Source: Chromera velia
Taxonomy: Eukaryota; Sar; Chromeraceae
Assembly: GCA_018398765.1 (NCBI GenBank)
Contig: JAHBMJ010003299.1
Coordinates: forward strand, 17,792-81,791
Reading direction: 5' to 3'
DNA: 64,000 nt
Numbering within the stretch: the stretch's first letter is position 1; every line of letters starts with the position of its first letter. The position numbers and the translations under genes were made by a program. Positions 1-11,857 of this stretch are shown one piece after another. The notes under the pieces are model-generated. The model did not search any database. It was not told the origin of the DNA and saw only the letters and a program-made list of their open reading frames with translations.

Positions 1-406
1 CCTGTTCTCTTCTCTGATCCTTTGAAACGGACTGCCGCCCCACTCGAATGAGAGAGAGAGAGGCAGAGACCCTCTTGCACACACACTTGTCAGAGGGAGA
101 ATTAAAAGGACAAAAAGAGAGAGAGACACATGCAGCCACGTTCCATTCTCAAGAGGACCATGGGAAGAAAAAAAATCCCTCCAGCCGTCCGTCCGTCTTC
201 TTTTTTTCTTCTTCCTTCCCTCTCTTCTGCCCCTCGGCCCGTCCGACGAAAGGAGAAGAGGTCGACTGACTGACCATTTGCTGTAGGAGGAGGCGGGGGA
301 AGCCCCCCCCGTCCTCACTCTGTAGGGGCTCTGTGCTGCTTGGGGGGGGGGGCGCAGGAAGTGAAGGGGTGGGGGGGGGCTTCGAGGAGCGGTCCCGAAA
401 GGCGAA

Positions 407-474
407 TGTGCGGGACGCCAATGAGGGTGATGCTGCTGTTGCTGTTGTTGCATTCGTATGGGGGGAGCCTGGGT
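407..474 (+). CDS. possible signal-peptide first exon
   Basis: An ATG at 407 opens a short frame with a run of leucines (about residues 8-15) followed by small residues, which looks like a signal peptide. A GTGAGT donor sits at 475-480. No second exon could be matched, because the 25-bp satellite begins 160 bases further on. It could equally be chance in G-rich DNA. Confidence 0.2.
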
Positions 475-635
475 GTGAGTGTGGGTCCAGGAGGCAGAGG
501 GGGGAGTGACGATGGTGCGCTGCAACCGAATAATTCTCTCCTCCCCTTTGCTGAGCCAGAAGAGCCCAGAGCGGTCTACCTGCACAAACACACACACACA
601 CACACGGAGTAGGTTGGGAGAAGGCACTCCCTTGC

Positions 636-1135
636 AATTTTGTTTGTCCCTTGTTGTGTTAATTTTGTTTGTCCCTTGTTGTGTTAATTTTGTTTGTCCC
701 TTGTTGTGTTAATTTTGTTTGTCCCTTGTCGTGTTAATTTTGTTTGTCCCTTGTTGTGTTAATTTTGTTTGTCCCTTGTTGTGTTAATTTTGTTTGTCCC
801 TTGTTGTGTTAATTTTGTTTGTCCCTTGTTGTGTTAATTTTGTTTGTCCCTTGTTGTGTTAATTTTGTTTGTCCCTTGTTGTGTTAATTTTGTTTGTCCC
901 TTGTTGTGTTAATTTTGTTTGTCCCTTGTTGTGTTAATTTTGTTTGTCCCTTGTTGTGTTAATTTTGTTTGTCCCTTGTTGTGTTAATTTTGTTTGTCCC
1001 TTGTCGTGTTAATTTTGTTTGTCCCTTGTTGTGTTAATTTTGTTTGTCCCTTGTTGTGTTAATTTTGTTTGTCCCTTGTTGTGTTAATTTTGTTTGTCCC
1101 TTGTTGTGTTAATTTTGTTTGTCCCTTGTTGTGTT
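636..1135. repeat. 25-bp tandem satellite, 20 copies
   Basis: Exactly 20 head-to-tail copies of a 25-base unit (AATTTTGTTTGTCCC then TTGTTGTGTT) fill 500 bases with no indels. Only the fourth and fifteenth copies differ, each by the same T-to-C change in the TTGTTG part. The near-perfect identity suggests recent expansion or homogenisation. There are no spacers, so it is not a CRISPR array. Confidence 0.97.
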
Positions 1136-1416
1136 TGGTATAGACAGAGAGGGAGAAATGTATTCAGCAAACAGGCCTGCTCAGTAAGGGTCGGATTCAA
1201 GCAGAGAGAACGGCAACTTGTGAGTGAAAATGCATGCATACTCGCAGCCGAGTAGTAGGTAGGAAAGGAGGGGCGTAGAGGAGTGTGACTGACAGAGAGA
1301 GAGTGAGAGAGGGGGGAAGGAGACGAACAGACATACGTCCTGCTTTTTCGTTCTCTTCTTGCTTATGTTCTGTCCACCTGTATTCCCTTCTTCCTACCTT
1401 TCCTCTCCTTCCCCCT
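1136..1416. other. non-coding gap, AG-rich
   Basis: No gene is seen here. The stretch holds short purine-rich runs (GAGAGA) and then pyrimidine-rich sequence, and probably includes the 3' flank of the minus-strand gene ending at 1417. Confidence 0.5.
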
Positions 1417-2302
1417 CTACTTGTCTAACTGACTGACCTGTGTGTGTTCAGGCTGGAGGCCTAGTTCCGCCTCTGCCCTTGCCTCTCTGCGGTTGACTGC
1501 AGATCTCCTCTCCTCCACATCCCCAGTTCCCTGACTCCCCCAGTCGTCCTCCGTCGCCGTCTCCTCGTCTTCCTCACCCGACTCCCACCACCCAAACTCC
1601 TTCCCCTTCCCCCCCGGCAGAGAAAGAAAACCTGACGAACCGAAGAGCCTCCCAGCCCCCCTGCGCCTTCTTCGACGTTGTTTCCTCTTCGAGCGGGACC
1701 ACACGCACAGAGCAACGATCAGCACGATCACCGGGACCACACAGCAGGCTGCAACGGTCCAAAAAACCACCGTGTTCGGGAAGGAAACCGAAAGGGAGGG
1801 GATGTCCAATCCAGCCTCTCTCCTGCTCAACAACCCGTCTCCCCCCCCGCTCTGACCCATCGAAATCCACCGAGAGGGAAGGGAGAGAAGGGAATTGGAG
1901 GAAGAAAAGAGATGAGCGAATCTGTTGCTGTCTGCACTCGCAGGAGAAAAAGAAAAAGAACGAGACCTCCTCTCAGGCAGAATCAAAATCTCAGGGCCTC
2001 TTTTTGCCTCCTTGCTGCTATCTGGTGACAGCAGGGAGAGATGAGGCAGTCTCCGTGCTCCTTCCTGCCCGCTGTGGTGAGAGAATGAGGATGACCCCCC
2101 CCTCCCCCCGTCCCCTTCCCCCCGTGAGATGGAGATTGCCCTCTGGATCCTGTTGACGGCAGAGAGGGCGGCGTCTCCAATTTGATCCACGAGGGGAGAC
2201 TTGGAGGGAGACAGGGACGGGGAGGGAGAGGGCAGCCTTCCCTCCGCACGGTCCTCCTCCTCTTTGGTCCATCGGGCGTCGTCTCCCAGATATCTGCACG
2301 CA

Positions 2303-2342
<40 letters not shown>

Positions 2343-3294
2343 GACAGACAGACAGACATAGACACACACACGAAGATAGACAGAGAGAAAGAGAGATGAA
2401 CACTTTGCCCACCATTCCTTTTTTCCTTCACGGTTCCTTATCCCCTACATAGGTTCTTTTTTTGCGTCTCTCCTTCTTGGCCTTGTCATTCATTCGCGAG
2501 AAGAATACTGAGTTACTCTGGGAATGGTTTTTTTTTTCTTAGCAAACGCGCGTACACGGAACGTGCAATGTACACACTGTCACGGAAAGATCGGGGAGAG
2601 CAGGGGATTTCTCAGGGCTCAAAAAGCGTTGCGAGTGGCTGGAATAAAATAAAGGAGCGTCCAGAAAGAAGCGACGTGGGGGATAAGAGAGAAAAGGATA
2701 CGTATGAGAGACGTCACAAACTCACCGAGCAAAGTGGGGGCTCTTGGAGGTTCGCTGCGGGCCCATCTTCACTTCTTGCCTTTCTTTACCAGGCCCTTGT
2801 GAAAGCGAAACATTGATGCCTTGTGCAGCTCTTCTGCCAGACGAGTGCATTGCGACCGGCAGCTGTTTCTGGGAGGAGACGGCAAGGGAGTGCGGAGACG
2901 GGCCACCTGTGAAGTTTGCAGTTTGGTCCAAAGGATGTAGGGCTGCAAATTCTGCAGGACCGCTCTCCGTTTTTTGCGCTTTCCATTCCTCGAGTGTCCC
3001 CCTGTGTGCTTTCAAATCTCGTGACCCAGATTTCGGCGGGTGCAGGGCTGTTGGGTCGATTTGATGGTCATCGAAGCAAGTCCTGATAGGGCTCCCCGCA
3101 CAAGCAGACGCTCGCTCGGTGGAGTGAGGGGAGTCTTTCTCAATCAGACTGGCGCTGGCTGGTGCAGTATCATTCTGCATATCGTCACTGCATGCACAGC
3201 TTCGACCGAGAAGGCTGCAGCAGACGAAAATTAAAAGATTTGAAAATTCTGCCGTGACTTCCGGCCTGTCAGTCTGAGCAAGCACAGGAACCAA
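1417..3294 (-). CDS. single-pass membrane protein, two exons seen
   Basis: Two minus-strand exons join in frame. The first runs down to 2726 and ends at GTGAGT; the second starts at 2293 after a TGCAG acceptor and runs to a TAG at 1417-1419. The split codon is CG|A (Arg), so phases match. The first exon has a hydrophobic stretch (NLLIFVCCSLLG), Cys residues and an N-glycosylation-type NFT site. The second has a clear membrane segment (about VVFWTVAACCVVPVIVLIV) followed by a highly basic run (RSKRKQRRRRRR) and an acidic tail. This predicts an outside N-terminal part, one helix and an inside tail. The 3294 codon is TTG, not ATG. The frame stays open up to about 3372, so the true start probably lies in a further upstream exon. 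The intron holds a CA and GACA microsatellite near 2308-2358. Family not recognised. Confidence 0.6.
2306..2362. repeat. CA/GACA microsatellite
   Basis: A (CA)n run followed by (GACA)n lies in the intron of the membrane-protein gene, close to its acceptor at 2294-2295. Confidence 0.9.
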
Positions 3295-3507
3295 GAGAGT
3301 TCTGCTGACAGAGCTGCACTTGGGAAACGTCTTGTTCTGACAATCACAGACAGCTAGTAATATGAGCCATTTTCAGTTGTGCTTGAGATCTCGGAAGACT
3401 CATGAAGAGCCGCTGGTCAAATTTGCGCTTTCAGTCCGCCGTTTGAGTTTCCCTATATGTTTCCCTTTGTATCCCTTTGTTGGCGCCGCCATGCATGCAT
3501 AGTTGGC

Positions 3508-3528
3508 CCGCGCGCGCGTTGCGCGCGG
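3508..3528. repeat. GC hairpin motif, copy 1
   Basis: CCGCGCGC and GCGCGCGG form a perfect 8-bp stem around a GCGTT loop. The core GCGCGC-NTT-GCGCGCGG recurs at 27943 and 37160. ATGCATGCAT lies just upstream at 3491-3500. Confidence 0.7.
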
Positions 3529-3702
3529 ACGCGTTCGATCGCGTCGTTTGAGGCAGCAACATGCAGCAACGAGGCTGCACAAAATTAAATGCACAAAAAA
3601 AAAGTTTGAGGTTGCAGAAATTTGCAGAATGTTGCAGATCGACATATATATATGATCGACATAGATCGACTGTCGTACCAGTGTCGATGTTGACTCACTG
3701 CA

Positions 3703-4188
3703 TCACTCAGTGTGTCTGTTGACTGTCTGAGTACCTGACTGTCCGACTGCTTGTCTCTTCACCGTCGACTGGATCTTCAGCTTCCGTGCCTGTTCACTTT
3801 CGTTGTTTCGGCAACCTGAATCTGTTGCCGTTGACGAGTGGGGCATTGCCGTTGTTATGCTTCTTTTCTTTAGTTGTTGTTGCAACCTTCCCATGCCTTC
3901 CCTACAGCTCTCAAAATCCAGTTGCAAGGAGCTTCGCGCAGAGATGCCGACATCAAATTTATTGCGGTAGAGTGTGGCGATTGTGGGGAGGAGATCCGGA
4001 GTAAGAACGCAGGAGTGTTTGAAGATATACCTAGAGATATACTGAAGACCCTCTCTCCGGCTCTCATCACTTAATTGTACACAGGACTCACAGAGACCTG
4101 GGCATGTGGCCGGGGAAAGGATGACAGCTTGAAAGATCCTGGACATCAAATCTGTGTCCACAGGCGGAGGAAGGTACGTCTGAATCAT
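3703..4188 (-). CDS. hypothetical protein, minus-strand ORF
   Basis: An open frame of about 161 codons has a balanced, non-repetitive composition. The middle part (about residues 30-100) looks protein-like, with several Cys residues and amphipathic stretches. The opposite strand is also open for 66 codons at 3874-4074, so the coding strand is uncertain. No domain was recognised. It may be one exon of a larger gene, or a shadow. Confidence 0.3.
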   Translation of the reverse strand: MIQTYLPPPVDTDLMSRIFQAVILSPATCPGLCESCVQLSDESRREGLQYISRYIFKHSCVLTPDLLPTIATLYRNKFDVGISARSSLQLDFESCREGMGRLQQQLKKRSITTAMPHSSTATDSGCRNNESEQARKLKIQSTVKRQAVGQSGTQTVNRHTE

Positions 4189-4651
4189 TTTTCCTCACGC
4201 CCACTTATGAATTCCTCACAACACTTCGACCTGTTTCGTCTCCATTTGGTTTGGCCCGTGAACGAGCATACTAGACGCGCATATGCATGTCTCTCTCGCT
4301 GCAAAGGAAGGGCCACTGTTCTACTTTTTCCACTCTCTCACCCAAGGTCTTTCGTGTCTTCTCTTTTTTTCTGCAGCTCCAGATGGATGCACTCAAACTG
4401 GCATGCATGCAGAGGCCAACAGCCAGAAGGACCCAAGGAGGAGACGTGAAAAGAGAATTAAGGAGAACGTCGGGGGAGAAGAAAACTTCCAAGACTTCCC
4501 CCCCATTTATGCATCTCGATCTGTCATCCTCTGCAAATGCAAATGCATTTTGGCAGGCTGCGCCGTCTCCTCTTAATTTCTCCAGAAGCTGCATGCCTCT
4601 CTGTATGAACCGGCTTTCGAGAGGAGGGGATGCGGGGGCTGAAAGTCCCCC

Positions 4652-5197
4652 GTCTCAAGCAAGTATTTCCTCAAATCGTTCTCATTGCCGCAGGAGGAGG
4701 AGAAGTGCCCAAAGAGCTGCAGCCGCTCGTGCTAGACACCCAAGTCCTTCCTGCAGTGAAGGAGCACATGCAGACTAGCAGTCAAGCAGGTGAGTGAGAC
4801 TTTCACATTGGAGGCAGCCCGAAAGGAAGTCTCCCAAGCCGAAGCGTCAGTGAAGAAAGAGAGGGAGAGAGAGAAGCAGCCGCACTCCCAAGGCCTTAAC
4901 ATAGACATACTCAGAAGGCTTTACGGCAGCATTGAGAAGAACAGACGAACAATTGAGCAGTTGGAGGTGTAAAGGAGGCTTCTTCTTTCCGAGGAAAGAG
5001 CAGTCCTCTGAGAAGCAAAGAGGGACGTTCTGAGGAGGGCAGACATTTACCTCGCCACGCTTGCCACGTCGGGAAGGCAAGACGTGATAGAGTTCTGTAG
5101 GGAGGAGGGGTTTAGGGTTGGGGCGGTGGTCATTGACGAAATTGCCCAGGCAACAGAAGCAAGCGCGATCATCCCGAAGGTACACGACCGTGATGAG
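4652..5197 (+). repeat. internal duplication of helicase segment, copy 1
   Basis: This segment is repeated at 7056-7613 in the same orientation. It covers the linker before motif II and motif II itself (DEIAQATEAS is in frame here). Both copies share a TAA in the QLEV/RRLL linker. Confidence 0.85.
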
Positions 5198-6687
5198 ACT
5201 TCGGAATATGCCTTACGGAGGCGCAGAGACACTTCCTGCTTGCCTCTCAACCAGAAGAGTCTGACATCGTCAGAGAGGATTTCATAAAGCTGTTAGACCA
5301 AAAAGAGTTTTTCCTCAGAGTTTAAGAGGCAAACAGGCCACCACCAGGTCCTGCCGAGATTCAGATGCCACTGCAAACCGTACCGCACACCTTTGGCTCC
5401 GTGCACCACTACCGAAAGTCAGTCTGTCACTGCGTACGCAATTTTGTCTGCATTTTAAAACTGTTCCCTTTCAATTTGAAGTGTTTTCACTTTTTAAAAA
5501 TGGTTTTTGAGTGCGTTTTGACTGCCGAAAAGATGATTTAAAATGTTGTTCGAGGGCTCGAAACGGCTCAAAACTTTGTAAGAATATGTAAAGATGAATC
5601 GATCAAAAGTCAGATGGACATTGAAGAGCCTTCGAGTTGTATGCAGTCAGACTCTCAGCAAGGTTTCACTGGAGAGAGCGTCGGCAGTCCGGAGACTGAT
5701 GTCCCAAAGCGCGGATGCAACCTTGAAGTTCTTCATTTGTATGTGTCCCCTCTCCCTCCTGCCCTCCCTCCCTCTGTGTTTTTGCCTGCAGAGTGATGGG
5801 ACCGTTGGTGTTAGAGGAAGCTCGAGGTACTGCTGCAGACTCGTTCTTGAGCAAGAAAATATTCAAACCCCTGTTTGTCTCTTTTGGCCAACCAAGCACA
5901 TCTGCATGCGCAGAGTGAAAAGCAAGGGAAAACCTTATGGGATGCAGTGTGCAGGGTTAACCTTCCTCAGGAGGGGAGGAAAGAGGGGGAGCGACTTGCG
6001 GTGCGAGGGGAGGACCTCTGCCTCCTGATACAGGAGGCGGCTGTCTCGAAAGATCTGTTCGATAACCAGAAGAATGAAGACAAGACGGCCGAAGTCCTCC
6101 TAAACTTGTTCACATCGGATTCCCACCACAGCAGCATCCCCCCCAGCTTCCTTGGGAAAGTGCAGAGTGTGCAGGGTCTCGATATGACCCTCAGGCTGAC
6201 GTTCTCCCTTCCCTCCAGCGTGCCCCCTCCAAGTCATGGAAGCGCTTGGTTTCTTGTCCCTCTCCCCAACGTGGCCACATCTCTCCGAGAGATGGCGGCA
6301 CTGTATCGCCTCCGTCTGGTAAGAAATTAACGAGTCGTCACTCTTGATCGAGAGCAATCGGATTCCTCGATCCGTCCTCAGATTAGATCGAGAGGGCCAG
6401 GAAGAAGAAACCGCTAGCCTAGCCGCTAGCCCTCAGATTTTCCGACGCTGTATCTGCAGATCAGACCCTCAACTCGCCCTAGTCCATGCCGCTCAAAGCC
6501 ATCGCGAGAGGTACCAACAGCCGTGTCCTTGTGCAAGGCCCACCCGGCACAGGAAAGACGCATGTCTTGCTTGGTGTCCTCTCTGTTTTGAGGCAGAAAG
6601 AGATGGAGAGGTCGAGGAAGTCGGGAAGAGAGAGGAAGAAAACGTTCGTCTGTGCCCCATACATCGAATAGTGCAGTGCACCAGGTA

Positions 6688-6969
6688 GCTGCCCGATTGA
6701 TCAAGACAGGGAGGGGAACTAAGAGGGGTGCATTGCTGTCTCTTTTGTGTGACACTGTGTGAGTGTGTGTGTTTGCTGCCCGATTGATCAAGACAGGGAG
6801 GGGAACTGAGAGGGGTGCATTGCTGTCTCTTTCGTATGACACTGTGTGAGTGTGTGTGTTTGCTGCCCGATTGATTAAGACAGGGAGGGGAACTGAGAGG
6901 GGTGCATTGCTGTCTCTTTCGTGTGACACTGTGTGAGTGTGTGTGTTTGCTGCCCGATTGATTAAGACA
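6688..6969 (+). repeat. 87-bp tandem repeat, three copies plus a part
   Basis: Units start at 6688, 6775, 6862 and 6949 (period 87 exactly), each opening GCTGCCCGATTGAT and ending in a TG run. The fourth is cut short near 6969. Three bases vary between units. The array lies between the helicase Walker A part and the duplicated segment. Confidence 0.92.
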
Positions 6970-7055
6970 TGCAGGCTTGAGAGAGGAAGAAATGAAGTCC
7001 GAGGCCTCAGAAACCGATCCCGCCAGTGCATCTTCTCACACTCCGACAATCCCTT

Positions 7056-7613
7056 GTCTGAAGCAAGTATTTCCTCAGATGGTTCTCATTGCCACAGGAG
7101 GTCCCTGGAGAAGAAGTGCCCAAAAAGCTCCAGCCGTTGCTCTTAGACACCCAAGTCAATAATATGCCTGCAATAAAAGACCACAGAGTAGCAGTCAAGG
7201 AGGTGAGTGAGAGCTTGGAGGCAGCCCATCAGACGGGAAGTCTCCCAAGCCGAAGCGTCAGTGAAGAAAGAGAGGGAGAGAGAGAAGCAGCCGCACTCCC
7301 GAGGTCTTAACATAGACATGCTCAGAAGGCTTCACGGCAGTATTGAGAAAAACAGACGAGCAATTGAGCAGTTGGAGGTGTAAAGGAGGCTTCTTTCCGA
7401 GGAAAGAGCAGTCCTCTGTTCTAGAAGCAAAGAAGGACGCTCTGAAGAGGGCAGACCTTTACCCCGCCACGCTTGCCACGTCGGGAAGGCAGGACATGAT
7501 AGAGTTCTGCAGGGAGGAGGGGTGTAGGGTTGGAGCGGTGGTCATTGACGAAATTGCCCCTGCAGGCAATAGAAGCAAGCGCCACCATCCCGCTTATACA
7601 TGACCCCGATGAG
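7056..7613 (+). repeat. internal duplication of helicase segment, copy 2
   Basis: This is the partner of 4652-5197. Relative to copy 1 it has a 4-base insertion inside motif II (GCCCCTGCAGGC against GCCCAGGC) and a few small indels. Confidence 0.85.
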
Positions 7614-8599
7614 GTCCTCCTGCTAGGAGACCAGCTTCAGCTCCCCCCCACCGTTCTTACCGCCCATATGAAGTCCAGCCCGTTTACGAGGTCGCTTCTT
7701 GAGCGCCTATGGGATGGCGGTGGTAGTCTGTTTCCCCTTCTCATTCAGTTCAGAATGGTTATGGAGATTTCCCGATTGGTCAGAGCGTTCTACCAGCGGA
7801 GGCTCCCAAAGCAGCCTCAACTCCAAGATGCCGAAACTGTGAGGCCCCCCCACCGCCCTCCCCTTGGTTTGTTTGCAGCGACGGGACGATTCATCAATGA
7901 GCTCACAATTTGTGACCTCAAGTCTGAGCTAGAGTCTGAGCAAGACAGAAATCCCCATTCAAAGTCGTCTGCAAACACTGCCGAGGCGTACCTCGCAACG
8001 TGGTTCGTGGAGGTGATTCTCTCTTTGCCTAGTGACCTCACAGGCATCTAGGGACCTCAGAGCATTGCCATCCTCACAGGGTACCATCACATGGTGGCAG
8101 TGGTCAAATCGGTCTTCGAGGAACCAGACATCAAAGTGCCGCAGGAGGACGTCAACGTGATCGAAATCACAACATTGAATGCAATGCAGGGGAGGGAGAG
8201 GGATTTCGTGATCTTTTGCTGTGTTCGAACAAACATAATCGGGTTTTTCTCGGACGAGAGGAGGGTGAATGTGGCAGTGTTGCGCGCTGCCCGCTCCCTC
8301 ATTTTGATCGGAAACCTGGTGCAGCTCAGACGAATGAGCGCAAATGAGGGACACACCGTACAGGGCTTTCCTCAAGGGGGTGGAGGAAAGGGCGCAGAGC
8401 TCTCCAGCAGTCACAATCCACAAAATCCTCTACCGCCAGACCTTCAGACAAGCACTCTTTCAGAAAAGAGACGCTGCAAAGCAACGCCACGAGCTAGCAC
8501 AGGGAAGGAAGGTGACCAAGTCTTCGGGAATAGTCTTCCAAAAGAAGTCTTAGAGCACAAAAGTGGCTCAAATTATGGAACACAACCCAAACCTTCCTG

Positions 8600-9182
8600 A
8601 AATTGGGTCTTTGTCCTCACAGCCTACCTCAGTGATCCAGACCATCTGTAAGAGCATGACGCTAGGGGTTTGTACTGCCAGGGGCCAGTGTAGTGCCATC
8701 TCTCAGTCTTAAAGCTGACATCGTATCAAAAATTTCATGTGTGAGAACTATTACTACCGTGACTGCTCCATTACTATATTTTTATTAATTTTTATTCTAT
8801 TTTTTATTTCAATTGTTTTTTAATACGATTAATCAAGCGACGCAAATTAATGAATCAATCAAGAGCTTGATATGTTGAGTTTAAAACTATATATATATAT
8901 ATATATATATATTTGTAAAATTAATATTCTCTCAAAGTTTTCTGACATAGATATTTTATCCTATATTTTGTCTTTTAACGAAAAAAAATCTATGGTTAAA
9001 AACAGCTAACTTGAAGATATAGCAGTGAATAAATTATTTTAAGATACAAACAATGAATAAAGATGGAAGAAGCCTTTAAGAAGGAGTACTAAATTTATGT
9101 AAGCAGAGCAAATGTTTAAGCCTAGCCTCTGAGGAACTTAAATATTACTAAACAAGATAATAATAATCTAGGAGTCTAGAAC
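8600..9182. other. AT-rich non-coding stretch
   Basis: No gene is seen. Composition drops sharply to AT-rich after the helicase remnant, with a (TA)n run near 8889-8910. It ends at the left LTR of the gypsy element, where GAAC precedes the LTR. Confidence 0.6.
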
Positions 9183-11824
9183 TGTTCTGTCGAACTTTTA
9201 TACTATAAAAATATAAAAGGGTCAGACAGACTAAGACCCAATCAAATGGAAAAACAGCCTTAGCATTTATGACATATTGGTTAACACATACAAGTAATAA
9301 TCAAAAGGTCTCGGGTTCAATTCTCAACTACCTGTTTTTAAAAACCGCATATCATCCGTAAGACTTCCTCTTGTGAAAGACTTTGTGACAAAAGACTTCC
9401 TCTTATGAAAGACTTTATAACGAAAGAATTTCTCTTATGAAAGACTTTATGATGAAAGACTTCCTCTGTGAAAGACTTTGTTGATTGATTGATTGATTGA
9501 TTGATGCCAAACCTTAGGTAAAATTAGAACTTCCGGGCGGCGCATACATGCATGGGTCTGTTCAATTATGCCAGCTGCAAGCTAAGTGGATGACAGTTAT
9601 TCGAACTTAATCTAATCAATCATTTAGTACAATATGATGAGAAATTATAAAGAGAAGAGAGGGTTGAGAGTGCAAGAGCGATGTGATGAATTTGCAAACC
9701 CCCAGATCAGAAAAGGAGGCGGATGCAAAGGGTGAGTCACAACGAGTGAAGCGGTCTGATTGAATTAATGCTAACCACTGCAAAAAGCCTTGTTCGGCAG
9801 TCCATCGGGGGCAGATAGACAGCCAATGAATAAAATCATCTATACACCGGCAGCAGGCTTCATAGGTGCACAGCTTTCTATCAGAGCAACCAACAGGCAG
9901 CCCACCTTGCCCGCCCATCGGGTTGTATGTCAGCATGCGCAAAAAAGAAAAGATCGAGCCATCCGTAACTGACAGGGCAGAACGGGGAAGGGCAGAGATA
10001 AAAGAAACACTGGAGGACGACTTGCTGTATAAGAGGAAGACAAACATACGGTGGGAGGATGGGAAGTCGCGCTGCAGAGGGGTGAGTCTAGCAAGGAGGG
10101 GAAAGTGAGAGGAAGATTACCCATCATCCTTAGAAGCCTTCATGCATTCCTTTGCAACTGTCTGTCTCACCTTGCCCTTGAAGAAAAGTGAGCCAGTGTC
10201 TTGTGCCTTATGACCATTCTGCTTGCGATGGGAAGACAGATCGGGCTCGACCCTTAGCGAGCGGACAGAAATCAAATTAGCCCAACGAAGCAGCCTGTCT
10301 ATAGACTTTGTGAATTGTTGGTAGCAGTTATTCTTCCAGGCATGCAACATGGCTGTAGGAATAGTGTGTATTGTGATGGAAAGAGAATGCCACTAGTCAG
10401 CCACATGGGAGCAGAGAAGGGTTTTGCAGGGAAGAAGACCAAGGATGCAAAGAGAGGGCAGGCGGAGGCTGCGAGCAGACAAATAACCATACCAACAGGA
10501 AAACCGAAGCTGCAAAGCATCAAGAGCAAGCAGGTCTGCATCCCGCACTGGCAGACATTCAAGGCAGTAGAGCGCTATAGAGGTCTAGCAGGCTCTAAAG
10601 ACTGTTACCTGCACATCAATGCTGAGCAGGCCCATGCTTGCAATCAGCCTACTTACCCCTCCCAGAGCCCGCGAAGCAGAAGCAATACGGGACTCAATTG
10701 TTTTGTTCAAGCACCCCCTTTCAAAGAAAACACACCCCAAATATTTGTATTCGAATGTCTATTCAACTTCTCTCCCACCATACATGACTCTCCCTGCAGA
10801 CTGCCCCAGAGCCAAGGCAGACAGACGCAAGATTTTTGTTTTCTTTAAGTTCACAGTCAGTCCCCATTCCTTGCAATACCCTTCCAAGGCTGAGAACTTC
10901 TTTTGCAGATCTGAGACGGAATGAGCAAGGAAACAGAGATCATCCGCATACCCCAGACTGCCTAAGATGCAGTTGTTAAGGAGGACAGGTTCGGGTTCTC
11001 TCTCAGGCTCCTTGACGCTGCCCTCCCCCATTCTGCTGTCTGACCATCCTACTCCCTCTGCTTCTCTGTCTACAGCCCCCTCGTTCTTACTAACTGAACA
11101 CACATGGGGAAGGTCATTGATATAGATAAGAAAGAGAATAGGAGAGAGAGCATCACCTTGCTTTACCCCAGCGCCCTCCCAAAAAAGTGTGATGAAAGAC
11201 TTCCTCTGTGAAAGACTTTATGATGAAAGACTTCCTCTTGTGAAAGACTTTGTGATAAAAGACTTCCCCCTATAAAAAACTTCGTAATGAAAGACTTCCA
11301 CCCACGTGAAAGACTTTATGATGGCCTGTATCACTGCGTGAAAGACTTTCCGAAAGACTTGTCATGCAGAACATTTTCACAATCACGAAAAGTTTTGACA
11401 AGAATCAACAAACTAAAAAGTCACATCCTATCAATCAAAATTCTAAAATCTTCTTTCATAAACCTTCCAACCAACCTTTGAGAAAATATCTTACCCTAAG
11501 GCATTCCACTTAGAACATACCAGAGAGGAGACTCTAAGAGTCTTTTGTCCCTTCTGCTAACACAGTTACGTCCTGTAGCGTCCATAAATACTCTTAGAGT
11601 GCTTTAAGCTAAAACATCCCATCAGAAACGCCTTCCTAGAGTACAAAAACCTTCTAGGTGGCGAAGCCCTATCCAAATATTGAGACCAACAAGATCTGCT
11701 ATAGTCTAATAAAGACCTAAGGCTAAGTATCATTTCTTCTCTGCTAATTCCCTGTTATACATCTCTATATTCTCTACTTTTCCTTTGTCCTCCTTTCGAT
11801 ATCTTAGTCAACTTATACAAACCC

Positions 11825-11857
<33 letters not shown>

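Larger units (their letters stand above)
4652..8590 (+). pseudogene. SF1B helicase (UPF1/IGHMBP2-like), decayed
   Basis: The UPF1-type helicase motifs are readable on the plus strand. Walker A GPPGTGKT lies in 6486-6671, with motif Ia VCAPYIE. Motif II VVIDEIA is present twice, near 5120 and near 7540. Motif III LLGDQLQLPPTV and motif IV QFRM lie in 7600-7760. Motif V (TLNAMQGRERDFVIF) and motif VI (RRVNVAVLRAARSLI) lie in 8180-8320. Material like the region before the ATPase core sits near 5330-5430 and 5614-6330. The locus is broken. Motifs fall in different frames; a 4-base insertion after motif II in the second copy shifts frame; TAA interrupts the linker before motif II in both copies; TAG lies at 8049-8051; and an 87-bp array interrupts the region after motif Ia. 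A working gene would make an ATP-dependent 5'-3' RNA/DNA helicase. Some stops could be hidden by introns, but decay is the simpler reading. Confidence 0.75.

Noticed and set aside
636-1135. CRISPR-like array
   Set aside because: The 25-bp units are directly adjacent with no spacers, and the genome is eukaryotic.
6426-7049. 207-codon minus-strand frame
   Set aside because: It is open only because the 87-bp unit is a multiple of three; it lies antisense to the helicase Walker A region.
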